A DNA stretch of 39,271 bases, taken from the NCBI RefSeq assembly GCF_020741395.1, contig NZ_DYZA01000039.1, forward strand, positions 1 to 39,271, read 5' to 3'. The DNA comes from Mailhella massiliensis (lineage in GTDB: Bacteria; Desulfobacterota; Desulfovibrionia; Desulfovibrionales; Desulfovibrionaceae). This document shows positions 16,350 to 23,753 of this stretch, piece after piece. The notes under the pieces were generated by a model. It saw nothing but the letters and a program-made list of their open reading frames with translations, ran no database searches and was not told the DNA's origin. Each line of letters starts with the position of its first letter. Position 1 is the stretch's first letter. The translations under genes and the position numbers were made by a program.

Positions 16350-16955
16350 TCAGGCAAGAAGATTCTCAATGGCGTAGCGGCGCGTCATTTTCACAAGATC
16401 CCTGTGCGGGGTGGGAATGACGCAGGAGCTGTACACGGAGGCGCCCATGGCCTCCACGGCCTTGATGCCGGCGGCCACGGCGGCCTTGCAGGCTGCAACG
16501 TCGCCCTGCGTGAGCACCGAAATGTAGCCGGAAGCCACGTTCTCATAGCCTATGAGTTCCACATCCGCCGCCTTGATCATGGCGTCGGCCGCTTCAAGCA
16601 TGTACACGATGCCGAAGGTTTCAATGAGCGCCAGGGAACGGAGGGGGGGATCCACGGGTTCATCAAGAACGCTGTGCACCATGGCTATCTCGCCCACACC
16701 GCGCACAGGGCGGGGCATGACGTTGTGCGCCGTCAGCTTGCCTATGGACGAAGCCGCGGCCCTGCCTGCCTCCACGGAGGCGCGCACCGCCGCCACATCG
16801 CCTTTAACCATAATGGTTACCAGTGTGGAGCCCACGTTTTCATAGGAGAAAAGCTGGACATCGGCGGCCTTCAGCATGGCATCCGCGCCATAGATGGCAG
16901 GCACCATCCCAAGGGTTTCAATGAGGCCCATGGCCTCTTCAGCGTGATACCTCAT
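16350..16955 (-). CDS. cutA: Tandem BMC-domain shell protein, first gene of operon
   Basis: This 201-aa protein has two BMC domains (about residues 5-95 and 105-195), both with DAM(L/I)KAADV helices: AMGLIETLGMVPAIYGAD in the first, LALIETFGIVYMLEAAD in the second. It is a tandem BMC-H/BMC-T-type shell protein without a PduT-like cluster Cys. GGAG lies upstream of the ATG. As the first gene of the operon it lies about 77 nt after the predicted transcription start. The symbol is taken from choline-cluster nomenclature and is tentative. Confidence 0.9.
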   Translation of the reverse strand: MRYHAEEAMGLIETLGMVPAIYGADAMLKAADVQLFSYENVGSTLVTIMVKGDVAAVRASVEAGRAAASSIGKLTAHNVMPRPVRGVGEIAMVHSVLDEPVDPPLRSLALIETFGIVYMLEAADAMIKAADVELIGYENVASGYISVLTQGDVAACKAAVAAGIKAVEAMGASVYSSCVIPTPHRDLVKMTRRYAIENLLA

Positions 16956-16979
16956 ACTCTCTCCATTCCGATTCGGAAT

Positions 16980-17011
16980 TTCCGGATATGCCGGTACCGG
17001 AAAGGTTCCGG
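16980..17011 (-). promoter_or_regulatory. Overlapping hairpins in the BMC operon leader
   Basis: CCGGAA (16997-17002) can pair with TTCCGG at 17006-17011 (3-nt loop) or with TTCCGG at 16980-16985 (11-nt loop), so two exclusive stems compete within the first 50 nt of the predicted leader. CCGGTACCGG (16991-17000) is itself a palindrome. I recognise no riboswitch class. Confidence 0.4.
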
Positions 17012-17038
17012 CGAAAACCTGTTTTGGATAGTATGATT

Positions 17039-17069
17039 ATCATAGCCTTTCCCTATAGGGGAAGGTCAA
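17039..17069 (-). promoter_or_regulatory. MerR-type promoter of the BMC operon
   Basis: On the minus strand, TTGACC (17069-17064) and TATGAT (17044-17039) are separated by a 19-bp spacer. The spacer contains a nearly perfect 20-bp dyad at 17046-17065 (arms CCTTTCCCTA and TAGGGGAAGG, one mismatch). A long spacer with a central dyad is the hallmark of promoters that MerR-family regulators untwist to activate. The predicted start of transcription is near 17032. The plus-strand promoter at 17344-17374 has the same design. Confidence 0.75.
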
Positions 17070-17343
17070 GAACATTTCCCCGGAAAGAGCCGCAAAAAGG
17101 GAAAAAACGCCCGCACAGTCCAAACACCAGCAAAGTCGCGCTGTTGCAAGGATGCGGGAAAAACTGTTTGTTTATTCATTCAAGATAGATGGAAAGTTCT
17201 TCTCCCGCACTTTTCCACAAATGTTACGCCAATATGAAGTTTTTTCCCAGCAAGGGAGAAGGAAAACAGCCTATAATATCAGGCAAAAAATTTTTTCTTT
17301 CTTCCCGGCGACAAAAGAGTGCCTTTCTGTGCGAAAATCGGGG
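17070..17343. other. AT-rich divergent spacer between the two promoters
   Basis: About 270 bp between two oppositely directed promoters, rich in A and T. It includes an A6T6 tract at 17285-17296, which would bend the DNA. Short open frames here lack ribosome binding sites and family resemblance. I see no regulator gene and no other clear dyad. Confidence 0.55.
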
Positions 17344-17374
17344 TTGACCTTTCCCCTAGGGGAAAGGTTATTCT
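17344..17374 (+). promoter_or_regulatory. MerR-type promoter of the transporter/phosphatase unit
   Basis: TTGACC (17344-17349) and TATTCT (17369-17374) are separated by exactly 19 bp. A perfect 22-bp palindrome at 17347-17368 (arm ACCTTTCCCCT) fills the spacer. The arms match the dyad in the divergent BMC promoter, so one activator probably controls both directions. MerR-family operators such as those of CueR and BmrR have comparable C-rich/G-rich arms. Confidence 0.78.
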
Positions 17375-17644
17375 AATCCTGATTATGCCAACATGCGTTT
17401 TTTACAGGATTAATCCTCCATGCTTCCCCGCAGGAAAGATGATAACGGCTTCCCCTTTGTGGAAAGCTTTTCCTTGGGAAGCGGAAAGATCCTGCTTTTC
17501 GCAGGGCATTCTCCTCCGGGGGAAGGTTTACTCTTCTTCCGGAGAAGGCGCTGCGGCGAAGAGCCGGGCCCATGTCATGAGAACGTAAGAGTCCCGCCTG
17601 TGAAGGCGACAGTGTATAAAAGCGTTCCAAACAGAGGAGGACAC
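17375..17644 (+). other. Long structured 5' leader of the transporter gene
   Basis: About 265 nt lie between the predicted start of transcription and the ATG at 17645. It holds several possible stem-loops, for example CCTGC-TTTTC-GCAGG near 17490 and paired CCGG-containing arms around 17515-17545. I cannot match it to a known riboswitch class. An in-frame extension of the transporter gene into this leader is open but unlikely to be translated. Confidence 0.4.
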
Positions 17645-18730
17645 ATGGCGCAGACAAGCGGCGCACCGAACCTTGCCGCGGCAGCGGCGAAAAAGAGGCT
17701 CGCGGACGGCTTCCGGCGCAGAGGCATCATTACCGCCATTATGTCGGGCGTCACCTACGGCAACTATACGGCTTTCATGACACTGGCCATGTCCGTAGGT
17801 ATCTGGGCCTCATGGTACGGAGAAAACTCCGGCTTCACTCCTTTTGCCGTAGCCTTCATGCTGAGCGCGCTCGGCGCAGCGCTCACCGACACCTTCAGCG
17901 CCGTATGGGCGCTGCTCATCGCGGCATGGAAGGGCAAGCTCGGCGACTTTTACCGCAGCTTCAAGACGAAGCCGGGCGCAATCCTCGCCTGTGCGGCCCT
18001 CATCGGCGGCCCCTTCGCTTCCACGGCCTATGTCATCGGCCTGCAGCAGGCGGGCTCCATCGTGGTACCCATCAGCGCCCTGTGCCCGGCCATAGGGGCC
18101 ATACTCGCCCGCATCCTGTTCAAGCAGCCCCTCACGGCGCGCATGCTGCTCGGCATCGCCATCTGCTTCGGCGCGAGCGCCCTCATCGGCATGTCCAGCA
18201 TGGGCGGCACGGAAGCGCACCCCAACATGATGATCGGCCTTCTGTTCGGCTTCGGTGCAGCTCTCGGCTGGGGCATCGAAGGATGTGTGGGCGGCTACGC
18301 CTCCTCCATGATCGACCCTGAAGTCAGCATCGCCATACGCGAAGTGACCAACGGGCTTTCCAACCTCATCATCATGGTTCCCATACTTGCCTTGATCGGC
18401 GAAGCCGACGGTTTCCAGATCATAGGGCAGGCGCTCTGCGACGGAGAATCGCTCAAGTTCTTCATCATCGGCGGTTTTGCCTGTTACTGGGGCTTCATGC
18501 TGTGGTACAAGGGCAACGCCATGTGCGGCGCGGCCCTCGGCATGGCCTGCAACGGCATGTTCTCCTTCTGGGGACCCTTCTTCTGCTGGATCTGGATCGG
18601 CCTCGTGTTCGGCATCGAGGGTTGGGACATGCCTCTCATCGCATGGATCGCCGCCGTCCTCATGATCATCGGCATCTTTACCATCGCCACTAATCCGCTG
18701 GCGTTCTTCATGAAGAAGGAGGAGGATTGA
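17645..18730 (+). CDS. DMT/EamA-type membrane transporter, candidate choline permease
   Basis: This 361-aa integral membrane protein of the drug/metabolite transporter type has about ten hydrophobic segments, with conserved small-residue helices such as GASALIGMSSMGG and FGFGAALGWGIEG. AGAGGAGG sits 4 nt before the ATG, which decides the start over an open upstream frame. It is the first gene of a unit that also encodes an exported choline-phosphate-phosphatase-like protein, and it is controlled by a promoter matched to that of the choline lyase operon. I infer choline uptake, but DMT substrates cannot be read from sequence. Confidence 0.8.
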   Translation: MAQTSGAPNLAAAAAKKRLADGFRRRGIITAIMSGVTYGNYTAFMTLAMSVGIWASWYGENSGFTPFAVAFMLSALGAALTDTFSAVWALLIAAWKGKLGDFYRSFKTKPGAILACAALIGGPFASTAYVIGLQQAGSIVVPISALCPAIGAILARILFKQPLTARMLLGIAICFGASALIGMSSMGGTEAHPNMMIGLLFGFGAALGWGIEGCVGGYASSMIDPEVSIAIREVTNGLSNLIIMVPILALIGEADGFQIIGQALCDGESLKFFIIGGFACYWGFMLWYKGNAMCGAALGMACNGMFSFWGPFFCWIWIGLVFGIEGWDMPLIAWIAAVLMIIGIFTIATNPLAFFMKKEED

Positions 18731-18733
18731 GCC

Positions 18734-18997
18734 ATGATGCCGCTGAACTTCGCCATACTCAAATTCTTCACCAACGGACAGGAAGCCTGCCCGGAAAACG
18801 TGATCGAGGCGCTCAAGGCCGAATACGGCCATTTCAAGGCCCTCAACAAGACAGACGTGCTCACCGCGCTCATGACGGCGGAATCCAACGGCCTGCTTGA
18901 AGAATCGCGTTTCGAGCTGGATGAAAACGGGGAAGTGCGCGTATTCTTCCGCGCAGGCGCGGAAGCTATCGCCACCATCAATAAGTACATCAGGTAA
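18734..18997 (+). CDS. 87-aa protein of unknown function, possible winged-helix
   Basis: I do not recognise the family. The helical N-terminal half, with VIEALKAEYGHFKALNKTDV, is followed by SNGLLEESRFELDENGEVRVFF. This is a helix-turn-helix plus beta-hairpin pattern compatible with a small winged-helix domain. The ATG lies 3 bp after the transporter stop, and the ribosome binding site is inside the transporter's last codons, so expression is coupled. It could regulate the transporter or be a small partner subunit; there is no direct evidence. Confidence 0.75.
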   Translation: MMPLNFAILKFFTNGQEACPENVIEALKAEYGHFKALNKTDVLTALMTAESNGLLEESRFELDENGEVRVFFRAGAEAIATINKYIR

Positions 18998-19036
18998 CAG
19001 GTCCCGGAATTCCACCCCTAAGCTCTGGAGGTCTTC

Positions 19037-20131
19037 ATGACGATCAAGAAACTTCTCAATGCTCTGCTCGCCTCCGCCTTCTGCTGCGCCATGCTGGTCG
19101 GCAGTGCAAACGCGGCCACCGAACTCAAGCACTGGCCCAAGGAAGCCCGCGCGCAGATCGAAGCCATGATCCAGGCTAACGCCCATCAGGGCCAGTACGC
19201 CACCTTTGACATGGATCAGACCACCTACCGTTATGACCTTCTGGATCCGCTTCTGGCCTACATGGACCAGAAGGGCCTGCTGACCCGCGAAACCATGGAT
19301 CCGTCCCTGAAGCTCATCCCCTTCAAGGACAGCCCGGACTTCAAGGGCGGCAAGGAAAACATGACCAGTTACTACTGGCGTCTGTGCGAAATGCACGACC
19401 TCATCAGCTATCCCTGGGCCTCTCAGATCTTCGCGGGCTTCACTCTGAAGGAACTCAAGAAGAACCTCGATGAAATGCTGGCCCTCAAGAAGCCCATCGA
19501 ACGCCAGGTCTGGGACGGCGACAAGGTCGTCACCGTGAAGCTTCCCATTCCCAAGATGTTCCGCGGCATGCAGGAACTCTATGCCAAGCTGCGTGAGAAC
19601 GGCATCGACGTGTACATCATGACGGCCGCCCACGAAGAAATCATCCGCATGATCGCCTGCGACCCCAAGTACGGCTACAATGTGGATCCTGAAAAAGTCA
19701 TCGGTGTGACCGTGCTGCTCAAGAACCCCAAAACCGGTGAGCTTACCAACTCCCGTATGCAGATCCGCGACGGCAAGTTCGACCCCGAGAAGAACATGGA
19801 CCTCGTGACCACCGCCTTCCTCACCAACCCCATGACCTGGTTTGAAGGCAAGCAGGGTTCCACCATCGGTTACATCAACCAGTGGCAGCGTCCCATCATG
19901 GCCGGCGGCGACTCCACCGGTTCCGACACCTACATGCTGGAAAGCGTGAACGTGGAACGCGGCGGCATCAAGCTGTGGATCAACCGTAAGCCCGGCGATC
20001 CCAAGAAGGACAAGAAGGCCCTCTGGACCATCGACCATGCCGAAAAGTCCGCCCAGCAGCAGAACGAGCTGAACATGCCCGTCACCGCCAACAAGAACTG
20101 GATCTTCATCGATCCTGAAACCATCCAGTAG
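19037..20131 (+). CDS. Exported HAD phosphatase resembling phosphorylcholine phosphatase
   Basis: This 364-aa protein starts with a signal peptide (Lys-rich start, hydrophobic LLNALLASAFCCAMLVG, AxA cleavage near ANA-AT). HAD motifs: I is FDMDQTTYRYD (Asp58, Asp60), II is MTAAHEE, III a Lys near FEGKQGS, IV GGDSTGSD. The order, spacing and the TTYRYD extension match PchP of Pseudomonas, which hydrolyses phosphocholine in the periplasm. The inferred role is to release choline from phosphocholine for the adjacent transporter and, after import, the CutC compartment. GGAGG lies 6 nt before the ATG. A hairpin terminator follows the stop. Confidence 0.87.
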   Translation: MTIKKLLNALLASAFCCAMLVGSANAATELKHWPKEARAQIEAMIQANAHQGQYATFDMDQTTYRYDLLDPLLAYMDQKGLLTRETMDPSLKLIPFKDSPDFKGGKENMTSYYWRLCEMHDLISYPWASQIFAGFTLKELKKNLDEMLALKKPIERQVWDGDKVVTVKLPIPKMFRGMQELYAKLRENGIDVYIMTAAHEEIIRMIACDPKYGYNVDPEKVIGVTVLLKNPKTGELTNSRMQIRDGKFDPEKNMDLVTTAFLTNPMTWFEGKQGSTIGYINQWQRPIMAGGDSTGSDTYMLESVNVERGGIKLWINRKPGDPKKDKKALWTIDHAEKSAQQQNELNMPVTANKNWIFIDPETIQ

Positions 20132-20148
20132 TTCCTTCCCCCTCCGTG

Positions 20149-20183
20149 CGCCCGCTGTCCTGATTTCAGACGGCGGGCGTCTT
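20149..20183 (+). terminator. Terminator after the phosphatase gene
   Basis: CGCCCGC (20149-20155) pairs with GCGGGCG (20173-20179) around a 17-nt loop and TCTTT follows. The T run is short, so read-through to the SMR gene is possible. Confidence 0.55.
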
Positions 20184-20253
20184 TGCGTCCGCCGCCGGGG
20201 AGAGATAAAAATCCGACACGAGACAAGGACGGACGCAAGTGACCGTCGACACC

Positions 20254-20282
20254 TTGCTCCCGCGGTGTTCGGAGCTTATTCT
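20254..20282 (+). promoter_or_regulatory. Possible promoter of the SMR transporter gene
   Basis: TTGCTC (20254-20259) and TATTCT (20277-20282) are 17 bp apart, a sigma-70-like arrangement 90 bp before the SMR gene. The match to consensus is modest. Confidence 0.35.
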
Positions 20283-20371
20283 CCTTCCGCTGAAAACTGC
20301 GCGGCAACACGGTGGAAAAAGCCCCGGTACTGCGCCTTTCCTGTTTCGCCATTCTGTTCAAGGAGAATCTC

Positions 20372-20716
20372 ATGCGCGGCGCACTCATCACTTACGGCCT
20401 TCTGATCGTAGCCATTCTGGCCGAAACCTTCGCTACTTCCAGCCTGAACGCCTCAAAACAGTTCACCCGACCTCTGCCTACCATCTGCTGCATCGCGGGC
20501 TATGTGATTTCCTTCTACACCTTCTCCCATGTGCTCAAATCCATGCCCGTAGGCATAGCCTATGCCATCTGGTGCGCTCTCGGCATCGTGCTTATTTCCG
20601 CCGTAGGCGTGTTCTACTTCAAGCAGCATCTGGACACTCCCGCCTATATAGGCCTGGGGCTCATCATCGCAGGGGTGGTCGTCATCAATGTCTTTTCCGA
20701 AGCAGTAAGACACTGA
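20372..20716 (+). CDS. EmrE-like small multidrug resistance (SMR) transporter
   Basis: This 114-aa protein has four membrane segments and closely matches EmrE-type SMR proteins. Glu18 in AILAETFATSS corresponds to the essential EmrE Glu14, and GIAYAIWCALGIVLIS is the conserved helix 3. AAGGAG lies 7 nt before the ATG at 20372; a longer upstream frame is rejected. SMR transporters exchange protons for quaternary ammonium compounds or related cations. Beside a choline lyase locus it may export trimethylamine-type amines, or move choline or betaine; the direction is inferred. Confidence 0.9.
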   Translation: MRGALITYGLLIVAILAETFATSSLNASKQFTRPLPTICCIAGYVISFYTFSHVLKSMPVGIAYAIWCALGIVLISAVGVFYFKQHLDTPAYIGLGLIIAGVVVINVFSEAVRH

Positions 20717-20746
20717 CGTTCCCGGAAAATTTTCGCACAAGGCCAT

Positions 20747-20785
20747 AAAAAAGGCCGCAATCCCCGGCGGAATGCGGCCTTTTTT
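20747..20785. terminator. Bidirectional terminator
   Basis: AAAAAAGGCCGCA (20747-20759) and TGCGGCCTTTTTT (20773-20785) form a strong stem with A and T runs on opposite sides. It ends both the SMR gene from the left and the minus-strand membrane-protein gene from the right. Confidence 0.9.
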
Positions 20786-20799
20786 ACGGCATGGCCCAT

Positions 20800-21813
20800 C
20801 TACTCATAATTTTCCAGAAGAAACATGGGCTTTATCGCCACGACCTCATCGTATTCCGTCTGGCTGACGCGCACGCTGGAATTGAGGGCCTTCAATACCT
20901 CCTTCATGTCCTCATAAGCCTCGGACACACTTTCGGAACGCCCCTCACGGATGGAACGTATCATGCGGGACAGCGTGGCGGGGTGGGCATAACGGGCCGG
21001 AAGCGGGAAATCCGGGTAGGCGCTTATGTACTCCTCCACCTCGGCGCGGGCCTTCTCCAGAGCGGCAATGATTGCCCTGCGGTTGTTGCGGGCCGTGGGC
21101 AGCACATTGGCCCCGGCAAAGAAAAAGAGCGCGGCAAGGCCGATGAGAGTGACATAAAGTCCGTAATCCCCGGAACCTGTCGACCAGATATACACGCCGT
21201 ATACGGAAGCGACCAGCGCAAGACAGAAAATGGCCAGAGCCACCCATTTCTGCATGGGGTTCGTCATCTGATCCACGCGCCGCGCCTTGCTCGCAGCGGC
21301 AAGACGCGTGGCAAGGTCGGGCCGCTTTTCCAGATAGGACAGCGCACGCCGGAGCTCTTCCAAAGCGGCCTGCGCCTTCGGAGAAAGATTTTTCTTATAG
21401 CGGGCTTCTTCTGCCGCCTTTGCCTCGGCCAGCCTCCTCGCCGCAGCTTCGGACATGGTTTTGATATGGGGAAAACGGCGCTGTATCTCGGCAATCATCA
21501 TATCCACATGGCGCTCATGCTTGAAGGTGCACTGCACGCTTTCCCCGCTTCCGTACTCTACCACCAGATAGGGGATGGAGCCGAATATGCCCTTGCCGGT
21601 AAACGCGCCCTTGCTCATGGCGACGCGCTTGTAGGCCCGGCGGATATTGGATACCGGAATATAGAAACGGCGATCGAGAAAAAGGCTGTTCAGATACAGG
21701 GCCTTCGCGCCCACACCGCAGGGACCGAACACGAGACAGGCTTTCCGGTCTTCTTTAAGTTCCCGGTCTTCCAGGCCCACATTGCCCAGCCTGGCGGGTT
21801 TGAAATACAGCAT
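20800..21813 (-). CDS. Two-helix membrane protein with PH-like N-terminus, unknown function
   Basis: This 337-aa protein is not recognised at the family level. Residues about 1-115 look like a beta-rich domain (YIPVSNIRRAYKRVAMSKG, IPYLVVEYGSG), reminiscent of bacterial PH-like domains. A charged, coiled-coil-prone Ala/Glu/Arg region follows (about 120-170). Two transmembrane helices (about 205-228 and 233-255) precede a cytosolic helical tail. It lies downstream of the cstA-like gene but beyond that gene's terminator, so it is probably expressed weakly by read-through or from its own promoter. Confidence 0.7.
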   Translation of the reverse strand: MLYFKPARLGNVGLEDRELKEDRKACLVFGPCGVGAKALYLNSLFLDRRFYIPVSNIRRAYKRVAMSKGAFTGKGIFGSIPYLVVEYGSGESVQCTFKHERHVDMMIAEIQRRFPHIKTMSEAAARRLAEAKAAEEARYKKNLSPKAQAALEELRRALSYLEKRPDLATRLAAASKARRVDQMTNPMQKWVALAIFCLALVASVYGVYIWSTGSGDYGLYVTLIGLAALFFFAGANVLPTARNNRRAIIAALEKARAEVEEYISAYPDFPLPARYAHPATLSRMIRSIREGRSESVSEAYEDMKEVLKALNSSVRVSQTEYDEVVAIKPMFLLENYE

Positions 21814-21860
21814 CGCAACTCCCAGAAAGGGTAAGCTCCCGCCGCATCTACACGGGAGAC

Positions 21861-21895
21861 AAAAGAAAAAGGGCCGCCGCTCACGCGGCGGCCCC
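21861..21895 (-). terminator. Terminator of the cstA-like gene
   Basis: On the minus strand, GGGCCGCCG and CGGCGGCCC form a 9-bp stem with a 6-nt loop, followed by TTTTTCTTTT. It is a canonical intrinsic terminator about 17 nt after the stop. Confidence 0.92.
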
Positions 21896-21912
21896 GGTTC
21901 AGGCTATACGCC

Positions 21913-23358
21913 TCAGGCCTGCTTCTTCGTCGCGCGGATGAAGAGGCTGAGGAACAGCACGGCGGCGGCTATGCCCAGAATGTAAGCCACGCTGACAGGC
22001 AGCTTCACGATGAGGCCGAGACATTCGGGAGCCATGCAGAAGTAGGTGATGGACACGGCGCTCATGAAGGTGGCGGGCACGGCGGTGATCCAGTAGTTCT
22101 TCTTGTCGAGGAAGAGGTACATGGAGGCGGCCCAGAGCACGATCATGGCCAGAGTCTGGTTGGTCCAGCTGAAGTAACGCCACACGATGGAGTAATCAAG
22201 CTGGCTGATGAGCGCACCCGCACCGAGCAGCGGGATGCAGAAGATGAGACGGTTCTTGTAACTCGTCTGACTGACCTTGAACCAGTCGGCCAGCACCAGA
22301 CGGGCGGAACGGAAGGCAGTATCGCCGGAGGTGATGGGGCAGGCAATGACGCCCACCATGGCGAGGCCGATGCCTATACCGCCCATGGTCTTGCTGCACA
22401 CGTCGTAAATGGCGGCGGACTGGCCGGAACCCAGGCTGGCGAGCAGGCCGGTGGTCTGGCCGTTGGTGATTTCGTAGATGGAACAGCCGGCGGCGGCCCA
22501 GATGAGGGCGATGATACCTTCACACACCATGGCGCCGTAGAACACGAAACGGCCCTGATGTTCGCTCTTCATGCAGCGGGCCATAAGGGGCGACTGCGTG
22601 GCATGGAAACCGGAAATAGCGCCGCAGGCCACGGTGATGAACATGAAGGCCCAGATGGGCGTACCCTTGGGATGCATGTTGGTGAAGTTCTCCCAGATTT
22701 CGGGAATCTGGTATTCGGGCTTCATGACGATGCCCGCGCCCACGCCCACGGCCATGATGATCAGGCAGATGCCGAAGAGGGGGTAGACCTTGCCGATGAT
22801 CTTGTCGATGGAAATAAAGGTGGCAATGAAGTAGTAGGCCAGCACGACCACCAGCCAGAAGGAGGCGTTGAGCATCATGCCCGTGGCGCCCGCTTCGCTG
22901 CACAGCTTCACGATGAGACCGGCGGGGCCCACGGCGAACACGGTGCCTACCATGACGAGCAGTACCACAGAGAATACGCGCATGATGGTCTTCATAGTGG
23001 AGCCGAGATATTTGCCGGTGATTTCGGAAACCGAAGCGCCGTTGTTGCGCTCGCTGGTCATGCCGGAGAAGAAGTCATGCACGGCGCCCGCAAAAATGGT
23101 GCCGAAGGTGATCCACAGAAAGACCACGGGGCCCCAGAGAGCGCCCTGCAAGGCGCCGAAAATGGGGCCGAGACCGGCGATGTTCAGAAGCTGGATAAGA
23201 AAAAGCTTCCACTGGGGAAGCACCACATAGTCGACGCCGTCGTTGATGACCACGGCGGGAGTTTCCCGGTCGTCAGGACCAAAGGTGCTCTCTACCAGCT
23301 TGCCGTAGGTAAAGTAGCCTATGATCAGAAGCGCCAGGCACAGAAAAAAGCTAACCAT
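21913..23358 (-). CDS. CstA-family carbon starvation transporter (short form)
   Basis: This 481-aa multi-spanning membrane protein has many hydrophobic helices and the CstA-type segments NIAGLGPIFGALQGALWGP, CGAISGFHATQSPLMARC and CPITSGDTAFRSARL. Enterobacterial CstA/BtsT members (about 700 aa) import peptides or pyruvate; this is the shorter form common in anaerobes, with an unknown substrate. The start at 23358 is chosen because GGAGAGG lies upstream; further upstream codons are not supported. About 395 bp of regulatory sequence precede it, including an inverted repeat overlapping a -10 box. Confidence 0.9.
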   Translation of the reverse strand: MVSFFLCLALLIIGYFTYGKLVESTFGPDDRETPAVVINDGVDYVVLPQWKLFLIQLLNIAGLGPIFGALQGALWGPVVFLWITFGTIFAGAVHDFFSGMTSERNNGASVSEITGKYLGSTMKTIMRVFSVVLLVMVGTVFAVGPAGLIVKLCSEAGATGMMLNASFWLVVVLAYYFIATFISIDKIIGKVYPLFGICLIIMAVGVGAGIVMKPEYQIPEIWENFTNMHPKGTPIWAFMFITVACGAISGFHATQSPLMARCMKSEHQGRFVFYGAMVCEGIIALIWAAAGCSIYEITNGQTTGLLASLGSGQSAAIYDVCSKTMGGIGIGLAMVGVIACPITSGDTAFRSARLVLADWFKVSQTSYKNRLIFCIPLLGAGALISQLDYSIVWRYFSWTNQTLAMIVLWAASMYLFLDKKNYWITAVPATFMSAVSITYFCMAPECLGLIVKLPVSVAYILGIAAAVLFLSLFIRATKKQA

Positions 23359-23753
23359 ACAAACAACCTCTCCTATGACGGGCTTTCTGCGTACAACCAT
23401 AGCACGGGAAAGCACCGCCCGATCTCAAGAGCCGCGGTGAATATACCGCCCGAACGCAGGTAGCGGATATTCCGTCGCGGAAGTCTCTCTCCCGCACGAA
23501 ACAGCCCCGGCGCCGCTGCTCTAAGAGGCAAGTAGACCAGCTGAAAAATTTATGCAAGGAGGCTCTTCCGCCGACATTGCTCCTTTTTGCGCAAAAAAAT
23601 CATAATCCGTCAAGATTATATCATTTTTCTTTAACCGTCTTTTTTCGTACAAAAATGCCGCCTCTCCCGTGAGGACGGGGGAAAAACTCCGGACAGACCC
23701 AAAGAGCGGCAACATCTCGGGGAAGGCTTCCCTAACCGCTTTGCCCAAAAACC
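23359..23753 (-). other. Intergenic region upstream of the cstA-like gene
   Basis: About 395 bp with no supportable gene; a 90-codon minus-strand frame (23521-23793) overlaps the GNAT gene end and has no family resemblance. It holds the promoter/operator listed separately and a weak hairpin (CCCGT at 23666, ACGGG at 23675) that may end the GNAT gene transcript. Confidence 0.5.
23602..23620 (-). promoter_or_regulatory. Perfect -10 box overlapped by an inverted repeat, cstA-like gene
   Basis: On the minus strand TATAAT (23620-23615) is a perfect -10 box, although I see no good -35. ATAATC and GATTAT (23602-23607 and 23614-23619) form an exact inverted repeat with a 6-bp spacer overlapping it, as a repressor operator would. 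The transcript would carry about 250 nt of leader. Confidence 0.4.

Noticed and set aside
14790..17036. 748-codon plus-strand open frame antisense to the cutA/cutB-like genes
   Set aside because: Shadow frame; it runs through two well-supported genes and the promoter region and has no recognisable domain.
17152..17588. Short plus-strand frames in the divergent control region
   Set aside because: They overlap the promoter dyad, lack ribosome binding sites and resemble no protein.
17420..17644. In-frame extension of the DMT transporter into the leader
   Set aside because: AGAGGAGG directly precedes the ATG at 17645, and the extension is charged and not membrane-like.
17375..17644. Guanidine (ykkC-type) riboswitch, suggested by the nearby SMR gene
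   Set aside because: I could not find the conserved ACGR-loop or GGGGAAGG-type signatures in a proper arrangement, and the SMR gene is far downstream.
17810..20038. 742-codon minus-strand open frame antisense to the transporter and phosphatase genes
   Set aside because: It opposes three genes with good family matches and start sites; its composition is typical of an antisense shadow.
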